Shown piece by piece: positions 26,027-34,694 of a DNA stretch of 64,000 bases. Position numbers and translations under genes: made by a program. The first letter of the stretch is position 1, and every line of letters begins with the position of its first letter. The notes below the pieces were generated by a model. It was not told where the DNA came from and made no database searches. It saw only the letters and a list, made by a program, of their open reading frames with translations. This DNA comes from Xaviernesmea rhizosphaerae (GTDB lineage Bacteria > Pseudomonadota > Alphaproteobacteria > Rhizobiales > Rhizobiaceae), in assembly GCF_001938945.1 (NCBI RefSeq), contig NZ_MKIO01000021.1, forward strand, positions 310,001 to 374,000. Reading direction: 5' to 3'.

Positions 26027-26842
26027 TCAGCCCTGCAGCCGCGCCACCACCAGATGGCCGGGCGTGGGCTCGCCCTGTTCCATGCGCACGGTGATCTCGC
26101 TCACTTCCAGCACGGCAAAGCCGGTCGCCTCCAGTCGTTCGCGCACATAGCTTTCCGCATGGGCGAAGCGCTGGTGCGGGCCGACCATGAAGCGGCGACC
26201 GGCCAGAATCCCGTCGGGCAGGGTCTCGCTGGAAAAGATGAAGATGCCGCCTGGCTGCATGGCCTCGGCGGCGGCGAAGAACAGCGCTTCCAGGCCACCC
26301 ATATAGGGCAGCACATCGGTCGCGGTCACCAGATCGAAGGGGCCGTCGTCATTGTCCTCGAGATAGTCCACCGCCTCGGCGACATAGAGCGTCTCGTAGA
26401 GCTCTTTCTCATGGGCGATCTCGACCATGTTCTCCGAGAGATCAACGCCGGTGATATCGGCCGCCATGTCGCGCAGCGCGCCGCCGGTCAGCCCCGTGCC
26501 GCAGCCGAGGTCGAGCATCTTTTCAAAGGGGCCGAGGCCGAGCGCCTGCAGGCGCTGGCGCACCATCACGGGCACGGAATAGCCGAGCTGCTCCACCAGC
26601 ACATCCTCGAACACCTGGGCATGCTGGTCGAACAGGGTTTCGACATAGGCGTCCGGCGCCTTGTCGGGCGTCTCGCCGCGCCCCATGGCGGCGATGCGCA
26701 CGGCGGCGCCGCCATGGTCCTCGGGGTCGAGGGCCAGAACCTCTTCATAGGCCTTTACGGCCGCATCGATCTCGCCGGCCTTTTCCAGCGCCAGCGCGCG
26801 GTTATAGGCTTCGGCAAGGGCGTCTTCGTCGATCTTTTTCAT
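26027..26842 (-). CDS. TPR-containing class I SAM-dependent methyltransferase
   Basis: 271 residues. The N-terminal ~50 residues form one or two TPR-like helices (AEAYNRALALEKAGEIDAAVKAYEEVLALDP). The rest is a Rossmann-like methyltransferase with motif I MLDLGCGTGLTGG, an acidic residue after ITGVDLSENMVEIA, and LVTATDVLPYMGGLEALF. The family is widespread in alphaproteobacteria; the substrate is unknown. The stop at 26027 leaves a 43-base gap to the dehydrogenase gene on the same strand, so they may be co-transcribed. Confidence 0.92.
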   Translation of the reverse strand: MKKIDEDALAEAYNRALALEKAGEIDAAVKAYEEVLALDPEDHGGAAVRIAAMGRGETPDKAPDAYVETLFDQHAQVFEDVLVEQLGYSVPVMVRQRLQALGLGPFEKMLDLGCGTGLTGGALRDMAADITGVDLSENMVEIAHEKELYETLYVAEAVDYLEDNDDGPFDLVTATDVLPYMGGLEALFFAAAEAMQPGGIFIFSSETLPDGILAGRRFMVGPHQRFAHAESYVRERLEATGFAVLEVSEITVRMEQGEPTPGHLVVARLQG

Positions 26843-26937
26843 GCCCGCGCTTCTACAGGAAGCCGCGCGTCAGCGGAACCGTTTTCGCACATGCGGCACG
26901 GCTTTTGCGCGGCAGGACGTGTCGGCCGGCGCGGGCG

Positions 26938-27204
26938 TCAGTTGATGACGAACTCGCCCTTCAGCGCCCGCCAGTCGCTGGCCGAGATCAGCTTGCGATG
27001 GACGAAGCGCACGGAGTGCAGCGGCCCGTCCAGCGTCTCGCGCCAGAACTTCAGGAAGCTCTTCATCTCGGGAAAGTCGGGGGCGAGATCGTAATGCTGC
27101 CAGAGGAATGTCTGGAGCAAGACCGGATGATCCGGCAGGCGATAGGTGATCTCCGCCGTTGTGAGGCCGTAGCCCCGCATCTGCAATTCCAACTCTCGTG
27201 TCAT
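26938..27204 (-). CDS. usg: Usg family small protein
   Basis: 88 residues. The whole length matches the small alphaproteobacterial Usg family: LQMRGYGLTTAEITYRLPDHP, LLQTFLWQHYDLAPDFPEMKSFLKFW, and LDGPLHSVRFVHRKLISASDW. The start MTRELELQ has GAGG upstream. The protein is of unknown function, cytoplasmic by lack of signal or membrane segments. Confidence 0.9.
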   Translation of the reverse strand: MTRELELQMRGYGLTTAEITYRLPDHPVLLQTFLWQHYDLAPDFPEMKSFLKFWRETLDGPLHSVRFVHRKLISASDWRALKGEFVIN

Positions 27205-27340
27205 GCAGGACCTCATCTGTTTCAATGTGGTCCGATGAAGTGTGCGCCGCCATGGTTGCGCGAGGGTTAACGACCATGACGAATTTTTGACAGCCGGCGC
27301 ACCCCACGCTCTCGCGGCAGGCGCGCCGGCCGGAGAGGCT

Positions 27341-28171
27341 TTATCGCTTCAGATGCCGCGTCAGGCGCGCATCCAGCCAAGCCCACAGGTTGCGCAGGAT
27401 CTCGACGATCATGAGGTAGAGGATCGCGGCCCAGAGATACATCTGGTAGTCGAAGGTGCGCGAGAAGGCGCGGCGTGTCTCACCCATCAGGTCGAAGACG
27501 GTGACGATGGCGACGATGGCCGAGCCCTTGATCATCAGGATGATTTCATTGCCATAGGGGCGCAGCGCCACGATCAGCGCCTGGGGCAGGATGACCTTGA
27601 AGAAGGTGACGCGCGCGGGCAGACCGAGCGAAGCCGCACCTTCGCGCTGGCCGCGCGGCACGCTCTCGATCGCGCCGCGCAGGATCTCGGCCTGATAGGC
27701 CGCCGTGTTCAGCGTGAAGGCCAGCAGGGCGCAGTACCAGGCCTCGCGGAAGAACCACCAGAGGCCGACCGCGTCGAGTTCCGGCCGAAAGCTGCCAAGC
27801 CCGTAATAGACCAGGAAGAGCTGGGCGATGATCGGCGTGCCCCGGAAGAAATAGACATAGACATAGCTTGCCCAGGAGATGACCGGATTGCGCGACATGC
27901 GGCCGAAGGCGAGTGGCACCGAGAGGATGGCGCCGAAGACGATCGACAGCGAGACCAGCGTCAACGTCACCCCGAGGCCGGAGAGCAACGTCGGGCCGTA
28001 GGTGAAGAACTTCTGTGTGTCCCAGCCCTGCACGGCGCCGATCGCCACGCCGATGGCTGCCGCCAGCCAGACGCCAAGAAAGATGCGCCCGGCCAGACGC
28101 TCCGCGCTATAGGGCCGCGCCTCTTCCGGCGGCGGGGCCTGCGGCGGGATCATGCGCTCGGTGACACTCAT
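27341..28171 (-). CDS. Polar amino-acid ABC transporter permease (HisM/OccM type)
   Basis: 276 residues with about five to six helices. The EAA loop is present (QREGAASLGLPARVTFFKVILPQALIVALRP), and YFFRGTPIIAQLFLVYYGL is typical of the HisM/GlnP amino-acid permease group. It pairs with the overlapping HisQ-type gene (starting at 28168) to form the transmembrane dimer. The binding protein is further right in the same unit. No ATP-binding gene lies next to it. Confidence 0.93.
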   Translation of the reverse strand: MSVTERMIPPQAPPPEEARPYSAERLAGRIFLGVWLAAAIGVAIGAVQGWDTQKFFTYGPTLLSGLGVTLTLVSLSIVFGAILSVPLAFGRMSRNPVISWASYVYVYFFRGTPIIAQLFLVYYGLGSFRPELDAVGLWWFFREAWYCALLAFTLNTAAYQAEILRGAIESVPRGQREGAASLGLPARVTFFKVILPQALIVALRPYGNEIILMIKGSAIVAIVTVFDLMGETRRAFSRTFDYQMYLWAAILYLMIVEILRNLWAWLDARLTRHLKR

Positions 28172-28959
28172 CGGACCACCTCCGCGCGGCGCGCGCGCTT
28201 TTCGAGCAGGGAGAAGACGACGGAGGTGGCGAGCGCCAGCAGGATGAAGAGCACGCAGGCGAGGCCGAAGAATTCAAAGGCGCGCTTTGTCACCCGGGCA
28301 GCGACGCCGGTCTGGCGGAGAATATCGGGCAGGCCGATGACGGAAACGAGCGCGGTGTTCTTCAACAGTTCCATCCAGAGATTGCCGAGGCCGGGCAGCG
28401 CCACGCGCAGCAATTGTGGCAGCACGATCAGCCGCATGGTGCGGCCCTTCGACAGGCCGAGCGCATAGCCGGCCTCATATTGCCCCTGCGGAATGGCGTT
28501 GAAGGCCGATTCCAGCACCTCCGAGGCATAGGCCGCGAAGACGACACCAAGCGCCACCATGCCGGCGGCAAAGGCGTTGATCTCCACCGGGCCGTCATAG
28601 CCGACAGCGGACAGCGCCTGCTGCACCAGGATCTGCAGCCCGTAATAGACGATGAACAGCGTCAGAAGCTCGGGCAGGCCGCGAAACAGGGTGGTGTAGA
28701 TATTGGCCGAGCGGCGCAGCGACGGCTCGCGCGAGCGCTTGGCCAGCGCTACGAAGAAGCCGAAGGCCAGGCCGAAGGGCAGGGTGGCCAAAGCCAGGAA
28801 GAGGGTGATCTTGAAGCCGCCGGCGATCTCGTCGCCCCAGCCAGCATCGCCGCAGGCCAGAAGCGACTGGCCGGCAAACCAGGTGAACACACCCGCAGGA
28901 CCGCAGAACAGGTCCAGAGCGGTGGTAAGCTGCTCCAGCGCAGCGGTGATGGCGTCCAT
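28168..28959 (-). CDS. Polar amino-acid ABC transporter permease (HisQ/OccQ type)
   Basis: 263 residues with about five helices. Family signatures are GFKITLFLALATLPFGLAFG, TLFRGLPELLTLFIVYYGL and the EAA loop QYEAGYALGLSKGRTMRLIVLPQLLRVALPGLGN. It forms a heterodimer with the HisM-type permease, whose start overlaps its stop by four bases. The periplasmic binding protein gene lies about 400 bases upstream on the same strand. Confidence 0.93.
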   Translation of the reverse strand: MDAITAALEQLTTALDLFCGPAGVFTWFAGQSLLACGDAGWGDEIAGGFKITLFLALATLPFGLAFGFFVALAKRSREPSLRRSANIYTTLFRGLPELLTLFIVYYGLQILVQQALSAVGYDGPVEINAFAAGMVALGVVFAAYASEVLESAFNAIPQGQYEAGYALGLSKGRTMRLIVLPQLLRVALPGLGNLWMELLKNTALVSVIGLPDILRQTGVAARVTKRAFEFFGLACVLFILLALATSVVFSLLEKRARRAEVVR

Positions 28960-29193
28960 GCATCATTCCCCGGATGGCGTGGTCTCATGGGAAAGCCGCG
29001 CGGCAAAGCGGGCCGGCACATGGTTCACGCTTCTTCGTCTTGTCGTTTTTTGTCTTATCGAACTTGTCGCGCCGGCGCAAAGGGCGATGGTCGCGCATGG
29101 GCAAGGAGAGAAGCGCCGTGCCGCAGGGTGACCGCGGCGCCGGCGTCACAGGCGGAGGGCAGGCGCTCGTCCCTTTCCGCATTCGTGGAGGGT

Positions 29194-29215
29194 GGCCGGC
29201 GAGGGCACGCCGGCC
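29194..29215 (-). promoter_or_regulatory. GC-rich hairpin after the binding-protein gene
   Basis: GGCCGGCG (29194) and CGCCGGCC (29208) form an 8-bp stem with a 6-base loop. In the minus direction no T-run follows, so it is more likely an mRNA-stabilising stem-loop than a full terminator. Confidence 0.5.
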
Positions 29216-29260
29216 GTATTTTCTGCTTAAGTCAAAGCCCGCCTGTCGCGGGAAGGATTG

Positions 29261-29300
29261 AGAGCATTTCCAGCGACCATAGGATCCCCCTCAATGCTCT
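29261..29300. repeat. Short inverted repeat downstream of the binding-protein gene
   Basis: AGAGCATT (29261) and AATGCTCT (29293) flank 24 bases. It may be another dispersed rhizobial repeat or a part of the spacer's RNA structure. Confidence 0.4.
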
Positions 29301-29362
29301 GTCTCCTTGCTTTTCACGCAGTCCGGACACAAAAGCGCTGACGCCCTCTTGCTGGACAGGCG

Positions 29363-30145
29363 TTAGTTGCCGTAGGCGTCGAAGGTGAAGTACTTGTCGT
29401 TCACCTTCTTGTATTCGCCATTGGCGCGGATCGCCTTGATCGCGGCGTTGAACTTCTCGCGCAGCGCATCATTGCCCTTGCGCAGCGCGATGCCGGCGCC
29501 CTCGCCATTGATGACCGGGTCGATCGGCAGGGTGCCAAGCAGCTTGCAGCAGGCGCCATCCGGCGTCTTCAGCCATTCCGAGAGCACGACGACGTCGTCG
29601 ATGGCGCCGTCGATGCGGCCATTGGCGAGGTCGAGCTTATACTCGTCGGCGGTCGGATAGAGCTTGAGGTCGGCGCCCTTGAGGTGCGCTTCGGCATAGT
29701 TGGAATGGGTGGTGGAGCTTTGCGCACCCAGCGTCTTGCCGGAGAAGGCATCGCCTGTCGCCGCCGTGATCTTGCTGTCCTTCGGCACCGCGATGGCCGG
29801 CGGCGTGTTGTAATATTTGTCGGTGAAATCGACCTTCTGTTTGCGCTCCGCCGTGATCGACATCGAGGCGATGAAGGCATCAAATTTCTTGGCGGTCAGC
29901 GCGGGGATGGCGCCGTCCCATTCCTGTGTCACGAAGGTGCAGTCCGCCTTCATCTGCGTGCAGAGCGCGCGGGCGATGTCGACGTCGAAGCCGGACAGCG
30001 TGCCGTCGGCGGCCAGCACGTTGAAGGGCGGATAGGCGCCTTCCGTGGCGATCACGATCTTCTCGCCATCGGCCATGGCCGAGCCGGCGGACAGGGCAAG
30101 CAGGGCGGCCGAAGCGGCCATGGCAAAGCGTTTGGACAAGCGCAT
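29363..30145 (-). CDS. Polar amino-acid ABC transporter, periplasmic binding protein
   Basis: 260 residues with a signal peptide ending ALSAGSAMA. The mature part is a solute-binding protein family 3: KIVIATEGAYPPFNVLAADGTLSGFDVDIARALC (read in parts), ITAERKQKVDFTDKYYNTPPAIAVPKDS, and two cysteine pairs (ALCTQMKADCTF, DGACCKLLG). The group binds lysine/arginine/ornithine, octopine or related amino acids; which one is inference. It is the first gene of the unit with the two permeases. Confidence 0.94.
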   Translation of the reverse strand: MRLSKRFAMAASAALLALSAGSAMADGEKIVIATEGAYPPFNVLAADGTLSGFDVDIARALCTQMKADCTFVTQEWDGAIPALTAKKFDAFIASMSITAERKQKVDFTDKYYNTPPAIAVPKDSKITAATGDAFSGKTLGAQSSTTHSNYAEAHLKGADLKLYPTADEYKLDLANGRIDGAIDDVVVLSEWLKTPDGACCKLLGTLPIDPVINGEGAGIALRKGNDALREKFNAAIKAIRANGEYKKVNDKYFTFDAYGN

Positions 30146-30771
30146 GTCGATCCTCTCTGGTGGGGGCGCCGTGATCTCTGTTGGTTTTCTACCGTCTCCG
30201 GTCGCTGGCGCCCTTGATCGCGGCCTTGCGGGCCGTGGCGCCGATCATCCTATGGGTTTCGGCCAAAAATCAACAGCAAACCGCCGGAGCGCATGCGGTC
30301 AGGCACTGGAAAAGCCCGGCCCCGGGAGGCTTTTCCCCTGTTCACGCGCTCCGCATGCAGGCTTTGCGGGGCTCTGATCCTGTTTAATGGCTGTCGGCGC
30401 GCGCAGAATCGGCCGGGACCGAGGACTGTTGCGCCATGGCCGGCGCGTCCCGACTTTCGTAGCGGTTTCGGCTTCCTAGCGCCAAGGAGTGGCCCCCGAC
30501 GCAGGCGGAAGAGGGCAGGCAGGCTGGCCCTCCGCGCTGTTTTTCAAGCAGATCAAGTCAGTAGCGCTATGGCAAAGCGCGCGGCGGCGCCTATGTCCGC
30601 CAGCATGAACGGACCATTCATCGCCGATTCATGCGCACCCGCTTAAACGGGTGTGACAAGAAGCCATCGCGCCGCCTTTTTTTCCTGCGCAGAGCCGAGG
30701 TCCGGAAGGGGCCGGCGCGCCGGAAGAAAGGGCGCGCCAGACGGACCTCTTCCATCCGAGGAAAGACCCAA
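30146..30771. other. Gene-free stretch before the OmpA-domain gene
   Basis: 626 bases between divergent genes. The only clear structure is a small hairpin CACCCG-CTTAAA-CGGGTG at 30636-30653. Short frames (for example MAKRAAAPMSA at about 30569) lack support. The promoters of both neighbours must lie here, but no consensus -35/-10 pair is convincing. Confidence 0.4.
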
Positions 30772-33240
30772 ATGAGCAATCGATCGCGACTTTTTGCTTC
30801 CGTGGCCCTGCCGATCCTGGCGGCCACCGTCGGGCTTCAGCCCGCGCTCGCCGATAGCCTGCATGCCCCCTTCCAGGTGGCGCAGCAGGATGCCGTCGAG
30901 GGCGGCCAGGGCGGAGACAATCCGGAAGAGCTGCGCCGCAAGCGCCGGGAGGAGCACCAGCGCGAGCAGCAGGGTGAGCCCGGCCGCGCCGAGCAGCCGC
31001 AGCGCCGCCAGGCGGCGCCCGATGCCGGGCAGGACGGTGGTCCCTCCGACCAGCAGCGCCAGCGCGAGGAGCGGCGCAAGCAGCGCGAGGCCGATCAGCA
31101 GCAGGGCGGCGAGCAGCCCCAGCGCCGCCAGGCGGCACCCGAAGCCGGGCAGGATGGCGGCCCCTCCGCCGAAGAGCGCCAGCGCCAGCGTGAGGAGCGG
31201 CGCAAACAGCGCGAGGCCGACCAGCAGCAGCAGAATGGCGATGAGCCCGCACAGGGCCGGCCGAAGCCGGCCGCCGCGCAGGATGGCCAGCAGCCGAGCG
31301 ATGCCGAGCGCCAGCGCGAGGAGCGGCGCAAGCAGCGCCAGGCCGAGCAGCAGCAGAATGGCGACCAGCCGGCCGCGGAAAAGCCTGCTCCCGACAAGCC
31401 CGTCCAGACCAAGCCTGCCCAGACGAAGCCGGCTCAGGAAAAGCCCGCTCAGGGCAAGCCGGCGGCCGACACGGCCGCACCGGGTCAGGATGGCGGCCTG
31501 TCCGATGCCGAGCGCCAGCGCATCCGCGAGGAGCGCCGCAAGCAGCGCGAGGCCGACCAGCAACAGCAGAACGGCGACCAGCCGGCGCCGCAAAAGCCTG
31601 CCGCCGGCAAGCCCGCTCCGGCAGGCGACAAGCCTGTTGCACCAAAGCCCGCGCCCGGCCAGCCCGTGCCCCAGCCCGCGCCGGACGCCGGTCAGGATGG
31701 CCAGCAGCCGACCGACGCCGACCGCCAGCGCATTCGCGAAGAGCGCCGCAAGCAGCGCGAGGCAGACCAGCAGCAGCAGAATGGCGACCAGCCGGCCCGG
31801 CAGCCGGAGGGGCAGCCGGCCCAACAGCCGGACGGTCAGGCGCCGCGTGAGCGTCCACGCCCCGATCAGGCCGGCCAGAACGGTGCCAACCCCGGCGATG
31901 CCCGCCGCCCCGGCGGCCGTGGTGCCGACGAGCTGACGCCCGAGGAAGCGCGCGACCTCGAGCAGATGACGCCGCAGCAGCGCGAGCAACTGCGTGAAGA
32001 GCGCCGCGTGCGCCGCGACCTGCCGGACATCTCCGAACAGGACCGCCAGCGCATTGCCCGCGATCCGGCCAAGAGCGACGACACCGTCGTTCTTCCGGTG
32101 GAAAACGGCGCGGCCGTTCTCGACAGCGACAAGGATGCCGACAGCCGCGGCGGCCGCGAGGCGCGCGAGCGCCGTCGGGCCGAGCGCGAGCAGCTGCGCG
32201 AGGAGCGTGGCAATGTGCCGCTGCCGAAGAACGACGCCGACGCCCAGGCGCCGATGCGCGAACGCGGCTTCGACCGCGACCAGATCGACGAAGCCCTGCG
32301 CGAGCGTGGCCGCCGGGTGGAGCGCGCGCCGCAATTCGACCTGCAGGACGCCATCGACGCCTTCGTCGGCGCCAACCAGCCGCGTCCGCGCATCGAAGAG
32401 CGCCGCAACAACCGCACGGTGATCGATTTCGGCGACGAGATCGTCGTGCGCGGCGATGACCGGGCCCGCCTGCGCCGCGATTCGCAGGACACCTATTACG
32501 AGGAGCTGCCGCGTGGCCGCTCGCGCGAGGTGATCGAACGGCCGAACGGCGTGCGCATCGTCACGATCTACAATTCCTATGGCGACGTGATCCAGCGCAC
32601 CCGGATCGACCGCGACGGCCGCGAATATCTGATGGTCTATGCCGACGACATGGATGACGATCGTCCGCGTCCGCCGATCTACGATGCCGGCGAGGACCTG
32701 CCGCCGATGCGCCTGCGCGTGCCGCTCAATGATTACATTGTCGACACCTCGTCGCAGCCGGACCGGGACTATTACAGCTTCCTGTCCGAACCGCCGGTCG
32801 AGCGGGTGGAGCGCACCTATTCGATCGACGAGGTACGCAACTCCGCCCGCCTGCGCGACAAGGTGCGCCGCATCGATCTCGATACGATCACCTTTGCGAC
32901 GGGAAGTGCCGAGGTGCCGATGTCGCAGGCCAAGACGCTGCGCCGCGTTGCCGATGCGATGATGGAGGTGATCAACAAGGATCCGGGCGAGACCTTCCTG
33001 ATCGAAGGCCATACGGATGCGGTGGGATCGGACGAGTCCAACCTGATCCTGTCGGACGAGCGCGCCGAATCCGTCGCGTCTCTCCTGACCGAGGTCTACA
33101 ATATCCCGCCGGAAAACCTGGTGACCCAGGGGTATGGCGAGCGCTACCTCAAGGTGCTGACCAACGGCCCCTCGCAGGAAAACCGCCGCGTCACCATCCG
33201 CCGCGTCACGCCTCTGGTGCGCCCGGTGGCCCAGCGATAG
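30772..33240 (+). CDS. OmpA-domain envelope protein with a long repeat-rich linker
   Basis: About 822 residues. A signal peptide (LFASVALPILAATVGLQPALA) is followed by ~350 residues of Gln/Arg/Glu/Pro/Asp-rich low-complexity sequence, with at least five units around REERRKQREADQQQQNGD alternating with Pro/Lys/Ala stretches. A second basic-acidic coiled region (~residues 385-530) follows, then a middle domain. The C-terminal ~110 residues are an OmpA-like peptidoglycan-binding domain (TITFATGSAEVPMSQAKTLRRVADAM, EGHTDAVGSDESNLILSDERAESVASLL). It probably spans the periplasm and anchors to the cell wall. GAGGAAAG precedes the ATG at 30772. Such long disordered OmpA-family proteins are known from rhizobia, but this linker is extreme. 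Confidence 0.92.
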   Translation: MSNRSRLFASVALPILAATVGLQPALADSLHAPFQVAQQDAVEGGQGGDNPEELRRKRREEHQREQQGEPGRAEQPQRRQAAPDAGQDGGPSDQQRQREERRKQREADQQQGGEQPQRRQAAPEAGQDGGPSAEERQRQREERRKQREADQQQQNGDEPAQGRPKPAAAQDGQQPSDAERQREERRKQRQAEQQQNGDQPAAEKPAPDKPVQTKPAQTKPAQEKPAQGKPAADTAAPGQDGGLSDAERQRIREERRKQREADQQQQNGDQPAPQKPAAGKPAPAGDKPVAPKPAPGQPVPQPAPDAGQDGQQPTDADRQRIREERRKQREADQQQQNGDQPARQPEGQPAQQPDGQAPRERPRPDQAGQNGANPGDARRPGGRGADELTPEEARDLEQMTPQQREQLREERRVRRDLPDISEQDRQRIARDPAKSDDTVVLPVENGAAVLDSDKDADSRGGREARERRRAEREQLREERGNVPLPKNDADAQAPMRERGFDRDQIDEALRERGRRVERAPQFDLQDAIDAFVGANQPRPRIEERRNNRTVIDFGDEIVVRGDDRARLRRDSQDTYYEELPRGRSREVIERPNGVRIVTIYNSYGDVIQRTRIDRDGREYLMVYADDMDDDRPRPPIYDAGEDLPPMRLRVPLNDYIVDTSSQPDRDYYSFLSEPPVERVERTYSIDEVRNSARLRDKVRRIDLDTITFATGSAEVPMSQAKTLRRVADAMMEVINKDPGETFLIEGHTDAVGSDESNLILSDERAESVASLLTEVYNIPPENLVTQGYGERYLKVLTNGPSQENRRVTIRRVTPLVRPVAQR
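30925..31830 (+). repeat. Degenerate tandem repeats in the OmpA-protein linker
   Basis: Five clear copies of a ~20-codon basic-acidic unit (REERRKQREADQQQ) plus one degenerate copy at the left. Spacers vary in length and are Pro/Ala/Lys or Gln rich (QPAPQKPAAGKPA, KPVQTKPAQTKPA). Copies share long nucleotide matches, so recombination-driven length change is likely. Confidence 0.75.
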
Positions 33241-33266
33241 GGCGCTCAGGCTCCTGATGCGTGGAA

Positions 33267-33286
33267 GGCCCGGCTTCGGCCGGGCC
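33267..33286. terminator. Very stable UUCG-tetraloop hairpin after the OmpA-domain gene
   Basis: GGCCCGGC-TTCG-GCCGGGCC, an 8-bp GC stem capped by a UUCG loop, 26 bases after the stop. The T-run is poor (AACCTTATAG follows), so it may stop transcription only partly or protect the 3' end. It lies between two convergent genes and can fold in either transcript. Confidence 0.6.
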
Positions 33287-33311
33287 AACCTTATAGTCAT
33301 ACTTTTCAGTT

Positions 33312-34424
33312 TTACTTGCTTTCCCGATAGGAAATTATGTCTTCATCAGTAAGCGTCGTAATTGACGCGTCAAATCCACATTTATTTGATATTATACTAC
33401 ACAAATCTGTCATTTTTCTATAATGATCAATTATTATTTCTAGTGCATCCTCTTCTTTATCATTTATTATTATAGGTCTTTTGTAACGATATAAGCCTAA
33501 ATCTCGATCTACCGGCTCTGCGAATCCCATCTTTTCAAGAAACCGTTCGCCAAATGGTCTTCTGTGCATAAACTCATTGCGTAGGTCTGTGGCCTCTTTC
33601 ATCCATCCAGATGTCTCAAATTTTGTCGAGCTGGTTTCCTTATTTTTAATGTAACCTTTTGCCAAAAATATTTTGAGTATTTCATCTCTTTCGACATGTT
33701 CGCTTCTTAGTGTATCAATTAATTTCGCGAAAGAGTCGATTGTCTTTGGATCTTTTCCAATTCGTATGGAGCAGAATGCGGCAATATAATCTCTTGCTGC
33801 GCCGAGATGCATGAAGAATGAATGGACATAAGCATAAAGATTATTATCTAGAGATGATGATGATCGGATTCCCTCCAAATGACCCAACGCTAGGTGGTTT
33901 GTGAGTTTTTCATTATAAAAATCACAGATTTGTTCTACGCTGATATCCAAATTTCTAAGACTCAAACTAATGGAAGCGGAGACTCGCTCGACGTCTGTGT
34001 GGCTATCCAGGATAGCCGCTATTTTTTCATATGTTGGTTGACCAAGAGATCTTAAATCACTTTTGGTCCTGTTCTGCGCCAGATTTGCTCTGATATTACT
34101 CCACAAATCTGCTGGTGATAGCATATGTTTGGTTTGTCCAGGTATGAAAGGAGACCAGCTACAATGATAGTCGCCATCAGTCCAACCTATTATCTGAAAT
34201 GCGACGAATTTGAATCTGTAATGCTTTAAGAAGGACTGTAATTCAGATCTGGACATAGTGCCCTTTGAACATGCGTGGCCATTTTCTAAAATTGGCCCAA
34301 TATACCACGTTTTATCCATAAGTTCAGCGGCGCGCATGCCGCCGGAATAAATTTGAAAAAATGCATCACCATCAGGTTCGCGCGGAATTATTCTAGTTTT
34401 ATTCCCATAAATTGCTGTTTTCAT
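33312..34424 (-). CDS. Unknown AT-rich protein with a HEPN-like R-X4-H motif
   Basis: 370 residues; not recognised as a named family. It has no signal peptide or membrane segment. The N-terminal ~80 residues (KTRIIPREPDGDAFFQIYSGG, MDKTWYIGPILENGHA) look like a small beta-rich domain. The rest is largely helical. Near residue 300 the sequence ATDLRNEFMHRRPFGERF carries R-N-x3-H, the R-X4-6-H pattern of HEPN-fold RNases, and an upstream helical segment (NLYAYVHSFFMHLGAARDYIAAF) would fit the paired helix. Codon use and base composition are strikingly AT-rich compared with both neighbours, and the AT-rich stretch runs from ~33300 to ~34590. GGGAGA precedes the ATG. It reads as a recent single-gene acquisition, possibly a stress or defence RNase; this is inference. 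Confidence 0.7.
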   Translation of the reverse strand: MKTAIYGNKTRIIPREPDGDAFFQIYSGGMRAAELMDKTWYIGPILENGHACSKGTMSRSELQSFLKHYRFKFVAFQIIGWTDGDYHCSWSPFIPGQTKHMLSPADLWSNIRANLAQNRTKSDLRSLGQPTYEKIAAILDSHTDVERVSASISLSLRNLDISVEQICDFYNEKLTNHLALGHLEGIRSSSSLDNNLYAYVHSFFMHLGAARDYIAAFCSIRIGKDPKTIDSFAKLIDTLRSEHVERDEILKIFLAKGYIKNKETSSTKFETSGWMKEATDLRNEFMHRRPFGERFLEKMGFAEPVDRDLGLYRYKRPIIINDKEEDALEIIIDHYRKMTDLCSIISNKCGFDASITTLTDEDIISYRESK

Positions 34425-34491
34425 TGTCTATTTTCTCCCGATATGACGGAATGCTGTCATTGAGGCGACCATGCTATATTTATCCATAGAA

Positions 34492-34560
34492 AGTGATGTT
34501 TGAATATTATGTTCATTTTCTGGAATTAATAATCTAGATTTGTATTGATTAGTGATGTTT
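34492..34560. repeat. Two exact 10-bp direct repeats upstream of the HEPN-motif gene
   Basis: AGTGATGTTT occurs at 34492-34501 and 34551-34560, 59 bases apart start to start, within the AT-rich upstream region of the unknown gene. They could be regulator-binding sites or remains of the insertion event. Confidence 0.45.
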
Positions 34561-34694
34561 TCTAATTTAGTTTTTTTTAATATGTATTAAGTTGAGAGAA
34601 GGTTTTGGTAGAAGGAACCGTGAACTTGCACTAATTGAGCGCCATCGCAGGCCTGCCTTCCTGTCCCGTGCGCGGCTCTTCTGGAGAATCCCCG

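Larger units (their letters stand above)
28960..29362. other. Gap between binding-protein and permease genes
   Basis: 403 bases on the path of one minus-strand unit. It contains a GC-rich hairpin (29194-29215) and a short palindrome (29261-29300). No ORF of note. A long spacer with a stem-loop between a binding-protein gene and its permeases commonly lets the binding protein be made in excess. Confidence 0.5.

Noticed and set aside
30925..31830. CRISPR array
   Set aside because: The repeats are in frame within a protein, vary in sequence and lack unique spacers of constant length.
30643..33300. An 885-codon minus-strand frame opposite the OmpA-domain gene
   Set aside because: Leucine/alanine-rich runs arise from the reverse of the CAG/CGC-rich repeats; no real membrane-protein signature, while the forward frame has signal peptide and OmpA domain.
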